Shown: in pieces, positions 1 to 7,901 of the stretch
Layout: every line of letters begins with the position of its first letter
Numbering within the stretch: position 1 is the first letter of the stretch
Assembly: GCF_009192745.1 (NCBI RefSeq)
Contig: NZ_VTFV01000004.1
Span: forward strand, 124,001-188,000
DNA from: Arthrobacter citreus
GTDB lineage: Bacteria > Actinomycetota > Actinomycetes > Actinomycetales > Micrococcaceae
Length of the DNA: 64,000 bases
Direction of reading: 5' to 3'
Position numbers and translations under genes: made by a program
Notes under the pieces: generated by a model
The model's database searches: none
What the model was told of the DNA's origin: nothing
What the model saw: only the letters and a program-made list of their open reading frames with translations

Positions 1-2
1 CT

Positions 3-347
3 GACACCGCAGAAGTGGCCCTCAGCGGGCTGATCGAATTCCAGGTGGACTTCGCCCTGCGCCAGTCGAACGTCATTCGGGTCCAGGACCGCGACCTCGC
101 CAGTCTTCCCGAAGAGGACGAGCGCACTGTCCGCCAGCTCCAGCGCCAGTATGTGGAGGTCTGGGTGGACGCCATCTCGGCCCTGCATCCCAAGGCTGAA
201 CTTGCGCTGCTGCGCCACCGGGCGCAGGCCGTCTTCGGGCTGATCAACTCGACCTCCCACACGCTGACCAGCAAAACCACGGCCCGTGAAACGGTCAAAC
301 TGCGCGCCCTGCTCGAACGCATGGCATGGGCCGCACTGAATGCCTAG
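3..347 (+). CDS. TetR-family regulator, C-terminal part (cut by window edge)
   Basis: The frame is open from the left edge to the TAG at 345-347; a GTG at 15 is internal, since in-frame codons precede it. About 114 residues are visible, all helical and rich in Leu, Ala and Arg, ending with RALLERMAWAALNA. This looks like the ligand-binding C-terminal domain of a TetR/AcrR regulator. The DNA-binding N-terminus lies outside the window, so the family call rests on the C-terminal pattern alone. A GNAT gene follows 36 bases downstream on the same strand. Confidence 0.6.
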   Translation, partial: DTAEVALSGLIEFQVDFALRQSNVIRVQDRDLASLPEEDERTVRQLQRQYVEVWVDAISALHPKAELALLRHRAQAVFGLINSTSHTLTSKTTARETVKLRALLERMAWAALNA

Positions 348-383
348 TAGGCTAAGAAAAACCCCCGAGCAGAAAGACCTGCC

Positions 384-851
384 GTGATTGAGCTTCGTGC
401 CGTAGAACCGGGCGACGTTGATGAGTTCTTCAGCCATCAGCTGGACCCGGGCGCCAACCATATGGCTGCCTTTGCCGCCAAGAATCCTGCGGACCGGGGT
501 GTCTTCGACCTCCACTGGCAGCAGATCCTCAGCGACTCCGGCATCACCGTGCGCACCATCGTTGCCGACGGGGACGTGGTGGGATCCATCCTGGCCTACC
601 GGGACGGCAGCATCCCCGAAATCAGCTACTGGATCGACCGCGCACGCTGGGGACAGGGAATTACGACGGCGGCCGTGGGCCTGTTCCTCGAAGAGTTCCC
701 CGAGCGTCCCGTCCGTGCGCGGGCTGTCGCAGACAACGTGAGCTCCATCCGCATCCTGGAACGGTACGGCTTCAAGGTCATCGGTGAGGCCCAGACCTTT
801 GCGAACGCCCGCGGCGCTGTAGTGCGCGAACTAGAGCTCGAACTGGCCTAG
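384..851 (+). CDS. GNAT-family N-acetyltransferase (RimJ/RimL type)
   Basis: 155 residues with GTG start. GNAT enzymes move an acetyl group from acetyl-CoA to an amine, often on a ribosomal protein or small molecule. The acetyl-CoA-binding loop (R88-W-G-Q-G-I, with G90 and G92) and the following helix are visible. The C-terminal ILERYGFKVIGEAQ segment is the usual GNAT end motif. It lies 36 bases after the TetR gene. The gene is followed by a strong hairpin shared with the convergent bkd operon. The substrate cannot be told from sequence. Confidence 0.85.
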   Translation: MIELRAVEPGDVDEFFSHQLDPGANHMAAFAAKNPADRGVFDLHWQQILSDSGITVRTIVADGDVVGSILAYRDGSIPEISYWIDRARWGQGITTAAVGLFLEEFPERPVRARAVADNVSSIRILERYGFKVIGEAQTFANARGAVVRELELELA

Positions 852-867
852 CCACACATTTTTTACT

Positions 868-916
868 GCAGCAGGGCCCCTTTTCCCGCGGACGGCGGAA
901 AAGGGGGCCCTGCTGC
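868..916. terminator. Bidirectional terminator-like hairpin
   Basis: A 19-base arm beginning GCAGCAGGGCCCC pairs with its reverse complement across a 10-base loop, with one bulged G. It sits between the convergent GNAT gene and bkdC. A TTTTT run at 860-864 lies on the left side, so it could end bkd transcription on the minus strand. Confidence 0.8.
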
Positions 917-935
917 CCTTAACGGCGGTGGTTCC

Positions 936-2321
936 TCAGTCCATCGCCAGGACCATTGCGGGTTCAGCGAGCACTTCACCGATATCGCGCAGGAATGCGG
1001 CGCCTTCCGCCCCGTCCACCAGCCGGTGGTCGAAGGAAAGGCTGAGCGTGGTGACCTGGCGCAGGGCGATGCCGCCCTCGTGCTCCCACGGCTGCTTCCG
1101 GACCGCACCCAGTGCCAGGATCGCAGCTTCGCCCGGGTTCAGGATGGGCGTGCCGGCATCAACGCCGAAGACACCCACGTTCGAGATTGACACTGTGCCG
1201 CCGGCCAGTGCTGCCGGAGGTGTCCGCCCGTCCCGGGCAGTTCCGGCCAGGTCCGAAATGGCCAGTGCCAGCTCACGCAGCCCCAGGTCCTGCGCGTCCT
1301 TGATGTTGGGAACCAGCAGACCCCTGGGCGTGGCCGCGGCGATACCGAGGTTCACGTAGCGGTAGCGGACAATCTCCCGCGCAGCTTCGTCCCAGCGGGC
1401 ATTCAGCGCCGGGTGGCGCCGCAGCGCAAGGCAGACGGCTTTGGCGGCCAGGACCAGCGGTGTCAGCCGGACGCCGTCGTATTCCTTGCGCCCGCGGAGC
1501 TTCTCCAGCAGGTTCATCGAGGGCGTCACATCCACGGTGAGGAACACCGTGGCGTGCGGTGCCGTGAAGGCGCTGGCCACCATGGCCGCTGCCGTGTGTT
1601 TGCGGATGCCCGCAATGGGGATCCGTTCCTCCCGCCCCTGGCCCAGGTGCGGAGCATCCGCGACCACCGGTTGTGATTGCTGCGGGTTCCGGTACGGTTC
1701 GGCGGAACTGCGCAGCAGCGCAGCTTCCACGTCACCGCGCAGGATCCGCCCCTGTGGCCCGGTACCGTCCACCGTGGACAGGTCGATGCCGAGGTCACGG
1801 GCGAGCTTGCGGACCGGCGGAGTGGACCGCGGCCGTTCCTGCACCGGAGAGTCAACGGCGTTCGCCGGGATTCCCGTCCCGGCTGCCGGCGCCGGGGCTT
1901 CCGCCACCTGCACGGCGGGCGCCGGCTGGAGGGCAGATTCCGTGCCGCTGAAGCCCCGGCGCGCGCGCCGGGCCGGACGCCCCGCCTTGTCGGGCTCTGC
2001 TCCGTACCCCACGAGGGTCGGCTGGCGGCGCTGCACCCCGGCCTCGTCTGCCGGCGCTGCCGGAAGACCGGCGCCGGCGGCGTCCGGTACGTCGAAGCTA
2101 ATGATCGCCGACCCCACCTCCACCACGGTGCCTTCGGCCTCATGCAGGCGGGCCACCACGCCCTCAAACGGGGACGGCAGCTCGACCACGGCCTTCGCGG
2201 TCTCCACTTCGGCAATGACCTGGTTCAGCGTCACGCTCTGGCCTTCGGTTACCCGCCAGGAGAGGATCTCGGATTCGGTGAGGCCTTCGCCCAGATCCGG
2301 GAGGCGGAATTCGCGGATCAT
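936..2321 (-). CDS. bkdC: Branched-chain 2-oxoacid dehydrogenase E2 (dihydrolipoyl acyltransferase)
   Basis: 461 residues. E2 carries the acyl group on lipoyl-lysine and passes it to CoA. The N-terminal lipoyl domain (about 1-80) has the lipoylated K43 in the ETAKA turn. A long Ala/Pro linker follows, then a peripheral subunit-binding domain (PPVRKLARDLGIDL, IxGTGPxGRI type) at about 170-205. The catalytic domain ends with the SFDHRLVDG active-site motif. It is the last gene of the operon, and its ATG overlaps the E1 beta stop by 4 bases. A pyruvate dehydrogenase E2 cannot be fully excluded, but the operon layout and the divergent Lrp-type regulator favour branched-chain substrates. Confidence 0.92.
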   Translation of the reverse strand: MIREFRLPDLGEGLTESEILSWRVTEGQSVTLNQVIAEVETAKAVVELPSPFEGVVARLHEAEGTVVEVGSAIISFDVPDAAGAGLPAAPADEAGVQRRQPTLVGYGAEPDKAGRPARRARRGFSGTESALQPAPAVQVAEAPAPAAGTGIPANAVDSPVQERPRSTPPVRKLARDLGIDLSTVDGTGPQGRILRGDVEAALLRSSAEPYRNPQQSQPVVADAPHLGQGREERIPIAGIRKHTAAAMVASAFTAPHATVFLTVDVTPSMNLLEKLRGRKEYDGVRLTPLVLAAKAVCLALRRHPALNARWDEAAREIVRYRYVNLGIAAATPRGLLVPNIKDAQDLGLRELALAISDLAGTARDGRTPPAALAGGTVSISNVGVFGVDAGTPILNPGEAAILALGAVRKQPWEHEGGIALRQVTTLSLSFDHRLVDGAEGAAFLRDIGEVLAEPAMVLAMD

Positions 2322-3340
2322 CGCCCGGCCCCTTCCAGGACAGCCGACGGCGCCAGGGAGTTAGGCCTCCGCATCACACGGTCCACCCCGTCCAGGATCC
2401 GGTCCAAATCGGGGAGGTGGTGCTTTTCCAGGCGAGCGGGCGGGTACGGGATGTCGAAGCCCGTCACCCGAACCGGTGCGTACTCCAGGAAATCGAAGCA
2501 GCGCTCGGTGATGCTGGCAGCAATTTCGGCTCCGAGACCGCCGGACTGCGCGGCTTCATGCGTGATCACCAGGCGCCCGGTCCTGCGGACAGAGGCCTCC
2601 ACTGCCGCGTAGTCCACAGGCGCCAGGGAACGCAGGTCGATCACTTCCACGGAGATGCCCTCATCCCCCGCAGCCGTGGCCGCATCCAGCGCTGTCATGA
2701 CCAGCGGCCCGTAAGCCACCAGGGTGACGTCGGTTCCCGCAGCCGCCACCCTGGCCGTCCCCATCGGCAGCGCACCTTCCAGGGTCTGCACAACCTCTCC
2801 CTTGGTGTGGTATCGCCGCTTGGGTTCGAAGTAGAGCACCGGATCATCGCAGGCGATGGCCTGGCGGATCATGGTGTAGGCATCCTGGGGGTTGGATACG
2901 CTGACTACCCGCAGCCCGGATGTGTGCGTGAAGTAAGCCTCCGGCGACTCGGAATGGTGTTCCGGCGAACCGATTCCGCCGCCGAACGGCACCCGGATGG
3001 TCAGGGGCATCTTCACCGCGCCCCGGGTCCGGTAATGCATCTTGGCGACCTGGGAGACAATCTGGTCGAATGCCGGGTAGATGAACCCGTCGAACTGGAT
3101 TTCCACCACGGGGCGGTAACCGCGGTAGGCCAGCCCGACGGCGGTGCCCATGATCCCGGATTCGGCGAGCGGAGTGTCCATCACACGTTGGGGCCCAAAC
3201 TGCGCCTGGAGCCCGTCAGTGATCCGGAAGACTCCGCCCAGCTTCCCGATGTCTTCTCCCATCAGCACCACTTTGGGGTCCGCCGCCAGTGCGTCGTTCA
3301 ATCCGGCCGTGATCGCTCGGCCAAAGGTCATGCTGCTCAT
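2318..3340 (-). CDS. bkdB: Branched-chain 2-oxoacid dehydrogenase E1 subunit beta
   Basis: 340 residues, transketolase-like beta subunit. With E1 alpha it decarboxylates 2-oxoacids using thiamine diphosphate and acylates the E2 lipoyl group. The family segments MGEDIGKLGGVFRITDGL, PLAESGIMGTAVG and IRVPFGGGIGSPEHHSES are all present. The start is placed at MSSMTFGRA (ATG 3338-3340), overlapping the E1 alpha TGA by 4 bases. The frame stays open 25 codons further upstream, but that stretch lies inside the E1 alpha coding region and does not look like protein. Middle gene of the three-gene operon. Confidence 0.93.
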   Translation of the reverse strand: MSSMTFGRAITAGLNDALAADPKVVLMGEDIGKLGGVFRITDGLQAQFGPQRVMDTPLAESGIMGTAVGLAYRGYRPVVEIQFDGFIYPAFDQIVSQVAKMHYRTRGAVKMPLTIRVPFGGGIGSPEHHSESPEAYFTHTSGLRVVSVSNPQDAYTMIRQAIACDDPVLYFEPKRRYHTKGEVVQTLEGALPMGTARVAAAGTDVTLVAYGPLVMTALDAATAAGDEGISVEVIDLRSLAPVDYAAVEASVRRTGRLVITHEAAQSGGLGAEIAASITERCFDFLEYAPVRVTGFDIPYPPARLEKHHLPDLDRILDGVDRVMRRPNSLAPSAVLEGAGR

Positions 3341-4488
3341 CGGCTCTGTCCTTCCGCGGGCCCGTCCATCATGGCCAGGTAAGCCGTGTACTGCTCCTGC
3401 TGGCGCTCCAGCCATGCGTTGGGCTCGGCATAGACATGGGCGAACACGTCCGCAGGACCGGGGTCCGGCAGGGCCAGGCAGGCTTCCCGGAGCGCGGCGG
3501 CGAGCGCATCGGCGTCGGCCTCCACGGAGGCCAGGAACGCTTCGTCCGCCTGCCCCTCATTCTGCAGCAGGGCCCCCAGCCTGGTGATGGGGTCCCTGAG
3601 CCGCCAGTGATCCACTTCCGCGGCGTCGCGGTAACGGGTCGGGTCATCGGCGGTGGTGTGCGGACCCATCCGGTACGTCACGGCCTCAATGAAGGTAGGT
3701 CCGCCGCCGCTGCGCGCACGGTCCAGCGCCTCACGGGTGGCCGCCAGGACGGCAAGCACGTCATTGCCGTCCACCCGAATGGACGGGATGCCGAATCCGG
3801 GGGCGCGGTTGGCCAGCGGAATGGCAGCCTGCAGTCCCACGGGTTCGGAGATGGCCCACTGGTTGTTCTGGCAGAAGAAAATCACCGGGGCCTGGAAGCT
3901 CGCGGCAAAGACCATGGCCTCGTTGACGTCTCCCTGGCTGGTGGCGCCGTCGCCGAAATAGCTGATCGCGGCGTCGTCCGCGCCGTCCTGGGCAATCCCC
4001 ATCGCGTAGCCGGCCGCGTGCAGGGCCTGTGCCCCGATGATCACCTGGGTGGGTGCCATGTTGACCGTATAGGGGTCCCAGCCGCCGGCCGCATTGCCGC
4101 GCCACACGCGCATAAGGTCCGCGAATCCGACGCCCCGGCACCATGCCACGGCGTTCTCGCGGTAGCTGCTGAACACGAAATCGGAGGGCCGGAGTGCTCG
4201 GGCCGACCCAATCTGTGCTGCCTCCTGCCCCAGGAGCGGCGGCCAGAGGCCGAGCTCGCCCTGGCGCTGCAGCGAGGTGGCCTCGGTGTCGATTCTCCGG
4301 ACCAGGACCATGTCCCGGTAGAGCCCGCGGAGGGCCTCGGCGTCGACGTCCTGGACCCAGCGGGCATAGAACGCGTCCTCGACCCGCGCGCCGCTGGGGC
4401 GGATGAGCTGGACATAGGGATCATTTGGTTCCATCCCGGTGTTTTCGGGATGTTCTACCGGGGTATGCAGGGACACTTTGATGCGCAT
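3337..4488 (-). CDS. bkdA: Branched-chain 2-oxoacid dehydrogenase E1 subunit alpha
   Basis: 383 residues, thiamine-diphosphate-binding alpha subunit. The ThDP motif runs from GDG (179-181) to NN (208-209), and the HTTADDPTRY segment near the C-terminus carries the phosphorylation-loop-like region of the family. First gene of bkdA-bkdB-bkdC. The start is uncertain: ATG 4488 has a purine run directly against it, and ATG 4434 (MEPNDPYVQ, residue 19) is a good alternative. The divergent Lrp/AsnC gene starts 168 bases away, with a CRP-like site in between. Confidence 0.92.
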   Translation of the reverse strand: MRIKVSLHTPVEHPENTGMEPNDPYVQLIRPSGARVEDAFYARWVQDVDAEALRGLYRDMVLVRRIDTEATSLQRQGELGLWPPLLGQEAAQIGSARALRPSDFVFSSYRENAVAWCRGVGFADLMRVWRGNAAGGWDPYTVNMAPTQVIIGAQALHAAGYAMGIAQDGADDAAISYFGDGATSQGDVNEAMVFAASFQAPVIFFCQNNQWAISEPVGLQAAIPLANRAPGFGIPSIRVDGNDVLAVLAATREALDRARSGGGPTFIEAVTYRMGPHTTADDPTRYRDAAEVDHWRLRDPITRLGALLQNEGQADEAFLASVEADADALAAALREACLALPDPGPADVFAHVYAEPNAWLERQQEQYTAYLAMMDGPAEGQSR

Positions 4489-4556
4489 CCTTCCGTGTTG
4501 GGGCCCCGGGGGTGGTGGGGTCCGAACCTGATGCCGGGCGCCTTTGCCCAGTTAGA

Positions 4557-4572
4557 TGTGACCCTACTCACA
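4557..4572. promoter_or_regulatory. CRP/GlxR-like operator
   Basis: TGTGA-N6-TCACA with perfect arms lies in the divergent promoter region between bkdA and the Lrp-type regulator. This is the classical cAMP-receptor-protein site, also used by actinobacterial GlxR. The site is seen directly; binding is inferred. Confidence 0.65.
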
Positions 4573-4642
4573 CCTAGCAGGCGGCACAACCACACGCTCT
4601 CCGATTGCGCATACTGCCCTGCATCCGCTTCCTGGGCCGTGC

Positions 4643-4648
4643 TAGCGT
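4643..4648 (+). promoter_or_regulatory. -10 hexamer of a likely leaderless promoter for the Lrp-type gene
   Basis: TAGCGT, preceded by TGC as in an extended -10, ends 8 bases before the ATG at 4657, and there is no Shine-Dalgarno sequence. Transcription would begin at or next to the start codon. The heptamer TTGCGCA occurs at 4605-4611 and again at 4648-4654, and could be part of an autoregulatory site. Confidence 0.45.
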
Positions 4649-4656
4649 TGCGCACT

Positions 4657-5127
4657 ATGCAGATTCTGGACAGCACCGACTTCCGCGTTCTGCGGGCCAT
4701 GGCCACTGATCCCCGCCGGACCGTTGTGGCCCTTGCCGCGCGTCTGGGAATCTCCCGGAACACCGTGCAGGCGAGGCTTTCCGGAATGGAGAAGAAGGGC
4801 GCCTTCCTCTCCTTCGAACGCCGGATCAATGCGGTGGCACTGGGCTACCCGCTGATGGCGTTTGTGCACGTGCATGTACAGCAGCAGCGCCTGGCGGAAA
4901 TCACGGCCGACCTTTCGGCGATTCCGGAGGTGATCGAGGCGCATGGGCTGACCGGTGCCGCCGATTTGCTGCTGCGGATCGTGGCGCTCGACGCCGAGGA
5001 CCTCTTCCGCGTCAACAAAGCCATCCTCTCCGTTCCCGGCGTTGAACGTTCCGACACCACCCTGGCCATGGGCGAACTCATCCCCTACCGGGTTGCACCC
5101 CTGCTTGAGCGCGGGCCTGCCGGTTAA
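4657..5127 (+). CDS. Lrp/AsnC-family transcriptional regulator
   Basis: 156 residues. The N-terminal winged helix-turn-helix (about 15-60, VALAARLGISRNTVQARL) is followed by a RAM/ligand-binding domain with the usual beta-alpha pattern (VHVHVQQQRLAEITADLSAIPEV). Such proteins sense amino acids as multimers. It is divergent from the bkd operon, as the Lrp-type BkdR activator is in Pseudomonas, so control of bkd is a reasonable inference. The ATG at 4657 was chosen because the Lrp fold begins there; the frame is open far upstream but that part is antisense to bkdA. Confidence 0.9.
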   Translation: MQILDSTDFRVLRAMATDPRRTVVALAARLGISRNTVQARLSGMEKKGAFLSFERRINAVALGYPLMAFVHVHVQQQRLAEITADLSAIPEVIEAHGLTGAADLLLRIVALDAEDLFRVNKAILSVPGVERSDTTLAMGELIPYRVAPLLERGPAG

Positions 5128-5628
5128 GCGCGGGCCTGCCGGATAAAGGCCCCGGTGCCGGGTGGGCGGCACTGTATGCGACGGAGATCGTCGCGGCTCG
5201 CAGCCCGGCACCGTCCCGCGCCCGGAAACCGGCCAGGCACCGCCCGGCTGCCCGGACACTGCCCGAGCACTGCACTGACACTGCACCCGGCTGCCGCTGC
5301 GGCGTCGTCCCCTTCCCTTTCGCACCCGCGGTCCAGTCCCCTACATCCTTCGGGGAGATAACGTCCCTTAGCGCCAACCCCGCCCATCCTTCGGGGAGAT
5401 AACGTCCCTTAGCGCCACCCCCGTCCATCCTTCGGGGAGATAACGTCCCTCTGCAGCAGCCGGAACAGCGTTATCTCCCCACAGGATGCCGGCCGCGACT
5501 CCCAAACAGCGTTATCTCCCCACAGGATGCCGGCCGCAGGATCCGCCGCAGACCAGCCGGGACGCCATCACCGGCGCGGCACAAAACCAGCGGCACAAAA
5601 CCGGGGCGGCGCCGCGGTCCAGACGCAC
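5128..5628. other. Non-coding stretch between convergent genes, mostly repeats
   Basis: No credible gene is seen. It begins with a duplicated GCGCGGGCCTGCCGG at the 3' end of the Lrp-type gene (about 5109 and 5128). It then holds a Pro/Arg-biased low-complexity stretch, the 41-bp-period repeat array (5344-5537), and a short tail before the terminator of the acetate permease. Confidence 0.7.
5344..5537. repeat. Array of 41-bp-period repeats, three forward and two inverted copies
   Basis: Forward copies start at 5344, 5385 and 5426, each beginning CATCCTTCGGGGAGATAAC, exactly 41 bases apart; the third is truncated. Two copies in opposite orientation, with GTTATCTCCCCACAGGATG, follow; their shared AACAGCG starts lie at 5464 and 5505, again 41 bases apart. 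The shared core GGGGAGATAAC/GTTATCTCCCC is perfect in all five. The period is not a multiple of three, so it is not a protein repeat. Confidence 0.85.
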
Positions 5629-5662
5629 AAAGGGCGCCTCCCTGTTCGGGGAGGCGCCCTTT
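5629..5662 (-). terminator. Terminator of the DUF485-symporter operon
   Basis: A perfect 14-bp stem (AAAGGGCGCCTCCC and its complement) with a 6-base loop lies 25 bases past the stop of the minus-strand symporter gene. Confidence 0.8.
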
Positions 5663-5686
5663 GGCACGGCCGGAGAGGAACGGGAC

Positions 5687-7309
5687 CTAGTGGTCCACAG
5701 CCTTTTCCGCTCCGACGCCGGTGAGCGAGCGGACTTCCATCTCCGCCTGCTTCTCCGGGGACTCGTCATCCTTGCTGGTGACCGTTCCCAGGAAGCCCAG
5801 GAAGAACGCCAGCGGGATGGACACGAGGCCCGGGTTGTTCAGCGGGAAGATCGCGAAGTCGGCTCCGGCGATCATCGAGGTCTCGGCACCGGAGACAACC
5901 GGCGAGAAGATGATCAGCAGGATCGCCGAGCCCAGTCCGCCATACATGCTCCAGACGGCGCCGCGGGTGTTGAAGCGGCGCCAGTAGAGCGAGTAGATGA
6001 TGGTGGGCAGGTTGGCGCTGGCTGCAACGGCGAAGGCCAGGGCGACCAGGAAGGCCACGTTCTGGCCCTGGGCGCCGATGCCGCCGAGGATCGAGACCAC
6101 ACCGATTACCAGCACGGTCCGGCGGGCAACCTTCACCTCGCCGTCGGCGTCCACCTTGCCCTTGCGGACAACGTTGGCGTAGATGTCGTGGGCGAAGGAA
6201 GCAGCTGCCGTAATCGTCAGGCCCGCAACGACGGCCAGGATGGTGGCGAACGCGACGGCGGCAATCAGTCCCAGCAGGACCGGACCGCCCAGGGCGAAGG
6301 CCAGCAGCGGAGCAGCGGAGTTCACGCCGCCCGGAGCCCCTATGATGGTCTCCCGCTCGATCAGGGCAGCGGCGCCGTAGCCGAGCACCAGGGTGAACAG
6401 GTAGAAGAGGCCGATCAGCCAGATGGCCCAGACCACCGAGCGGCGGGCTTCCTTGGCGGTGGGAACCGTGTAGAAGCGCATCAGCACGTGCGGCAGGGCT
6501 GCGGTGCCAAGCACCAGTGCCAGGCCGAGGGAGATGAAGTCCAGCTTGGAGGTTTCAGACTTGCCGTACTGCAGTCCGGGATCGAGGATCGCGGCGTTGC
6601 CGGACATCTCGACGGCGGAGCCAAGCAGTTCGGAGAGGTTGAAGCCGTTGATCGCCAGGACCCAGACGGTCATGACGCCGGCACCGGCAATCAGGAGGCA
6701 GGCCTTGATGATCTGCACCCAGGTGGTGCCCTTCATGCCGCCGACCAGTACGTAGATGATCATGAGTCCGCCGACGACGGTGATCACCAGGGACTGGCCA
6801 AGCTTCGAGTCGATGCCCATGAGCAGGGAAACGAGTCCGCCTGCACCTGCCATCTGGGCCAGCAGGTAGAAGAAGCAGACCGCGAGCGTGGTGGTGGCCG
6901 CGGCGATGCGGACCGGGCGCTGCTTGAGCCGGAAGGAAAGAACATCGGCCATGGTGAACTTGCCGGTGTTGCGGAGCATTTCGGCTACCAGCAGCAGTGC
7001 GACCAGCCATGCCACCAGGAAGCCGATGGAGTACAGGAAGCCGTCGTAGCCGTTGATGGCGATGGCCCCGACAATGCCGAGGAAGGATGCTGCCGAGAGG
7101 TAGTCACCGGCAATGGCGGTACCGTTCTGCGGGCCGGTGAAGGAACGGCCGGCGGCGTAGTAGTCGGCCGCGGTCTTGTTGTTGCGGCTGGCACGCAGCA
7201 CCACCACCAGGGTTACGGCCACAAAGAGGCCGAAGATCAGCATGTTCAGCCAGCCGGTTTCCCGAACGGCGTCGGCGGTGACGGCGGCGGGGATGTAGAG
7301 GGTGTTCAT
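5687..7309 (-). CDS. actP: Cation/acetate symporter (solute:sodium symporter family)
   Basis: 540 residues with about 13 hydrophobic segments. SSS-family carriers such as ActP and MctC take up acetate or other monocarboxylates with a cation. The segment TGPQNGTAIAGDYLSAASFLGI near residues 45-70 is the family signature. Its ATG overlaps the DUF485 stop by 4 bases, the standard yjcH-actP-like arrangement. The frame is open 33 codons further upstream, but that part overlaps the DUF485 gene. Substrate by family analogy is acetate, pyruvate or propionate. A CRP-like site lies upstream of the operon. Confidence 0.9.
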   Translation of the reverse strand: MNTLYIPAAVTADAVRETGWLNMLIFGLFVAVTLVVVLRASRNNKTAADYYAAGRSFTGPQNGTAIAGDYLSAASFLGIVGAIAINGYDGFLYSIGFLVAWLVALLLVAEMLRNTGKFTMADVLSFRLKQRPVRIAAATTTLAVCFFYLLAQMAGAGGLVSLLMGIDSKLGQSLVITVVGGLMIIYVLVGGMKGTTWVQIIKACLLIAGAGVMTVWVLAINGFNLSELLGSAVEMSGNAAILDPGLQYGKSETSKLDFISLGLALVLGTAALPHVLMRFYTVPTAKEARRSVVWAIWLIGLFYLFTLVLGYGAAALIERETIIGAPGGVNSAAPLLAFALGGPVLLGLIAAVAFATILAVVAGLTITAAASFAHDIYANVVRKGKVDADGEVKVARRTVLVIGVVSILGGIGAQGQNVAFLVALAFAVAASANLPTIIYSLYWRRFNTRGAVWSMYGGLGSAILLIIFSPVVSGAETSMIAGADFAIFPLNNPGLVSIPLAFFLGFLGTVTSKDDESPEKQAEMEVRSLTGVGAEKAVDH

Positions 7310-7677
7310 TTGGTCTCCTCGGGAAGCGACACGCCCTTGGCCTCCAGCTCGCCGCGCAGTTCGGAAGCGATTGGATCGAGGCGGCGGTTGGCGTAGCTGA
7401 CGTACCACATGGTGATGCCGAAGGTGCTGACGAACTGCAGCAGCCCCAGGATCAGGCCGATGTTGATGTTCCCGATGACCGGGGTGGACATGAAGTCGTG
7501 CGCGTAGTCAGCGAGCAGCACGTAGGCGAAGTACCAGACGAGGAAGACCACGGCCATGGGGAAAATAAAGCTGCGCTGGCGTTTGCGCAGCTCCTGGAAC
7601 TGCGGGGACCGCTGGACTTCCCGGAAGTCGACCGGCGCCTCGCTTTCGGGGTGTGATTGTGGCTGGTGAGCAGCCAT
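7306..7677 (-). CDS. DUF485-family small membrane protein
   Basis: 123 residues with two membrane segments (about 42-62 and 76-98) separated by a short loop, the DUF485 layout. The family is nearly always encoded beside acetate/monocarboxylate symporters and is thought to be an accessory subunit; its mechanism is unknown. The start at MAAHQPQ (ATG 7677) is set by an AGGAGGAG Shine-Dalgarno just upstream. First gene of the DUF485-symporter operon. Confidence 0.88.
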   Translation of the reverse strand: MAAHQPQSHPESEAPVDFREVQRSPQFQELRKRQRSFIFPMAVVFLVWYFAYVLLADYAHDFMSTPVIGNINIGLILGLLQFVSTFGITMWYVSYANRRLDPIASELRGELEAKGVSLPEETK

Positions 7678-7761
7678 CTCTCCTCCTTGGGTTGGGCACG
7701 TGCGGCGGTACGGCATTCGAACCGCGGGTCCATCGGGAACCCGGGCCGCCAGCACGCCGGC

Positions 7762-7777
7762 TGTGATGGGGATCACT
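7762..7777. promoter_or_regulatory. CRP/GlxR-like operator upstream of the symporter operon
   Basis: TGTGA-N6-TCACT (one mismatch from the perfect palindrome) lies 85 bases upstream of the DUF485 start and 125 bases before the divergent histidine kinase gene. The position suits control of one or both. Confidence 0.55.
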
Positions 7778-7888
7778 TTTCCAATGCGGATGCATCTGCG
7801 GCCACTTATCGCGCCCCTGCGTCGGTGAACGGAGCAATCCGTGCGCCAAACGGCATGTTTCGTGCCCTCGGCCCTACCTTGGTGTCGG

Positions 7889-7894
7889 TAGTCT
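7889..7894 (+). promoter_or_regulatory. -10 hexamer, leaderless promoter of the histidine kinase
   Basis: TAGTCT followed by exactly 7 bases and the ATG at 7902. No Shine-Dalgarno sequence is present. The response regulator downstream has the identical TAGTCT-N7-ATG arrangement. Confidence 0.55.
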
Positions 7895-7901
7895 GGGACG
7901 C

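Noticed and set aside
3436-4656. Upstream extension of the Lrp-type gene
   Set aside because: The frame is open but antisense to bkdA, and the Lrp fold starts exactly at ATG 4657.
5344-5537. Possible CRISPR array
   Set aside because: Repeats are adjacent at 41-base period with no unique spacers, copies occur in both orientations, and no cas genes are near.
5486-7396. Very long open frame on the plus strand opposite the acetate symporter gene
   Set aside because: Antisense to a clear family member. Composition is rich in Asp, Gly, His and Gln as expected from reading high-GC third positions backwards; no domain is seen.
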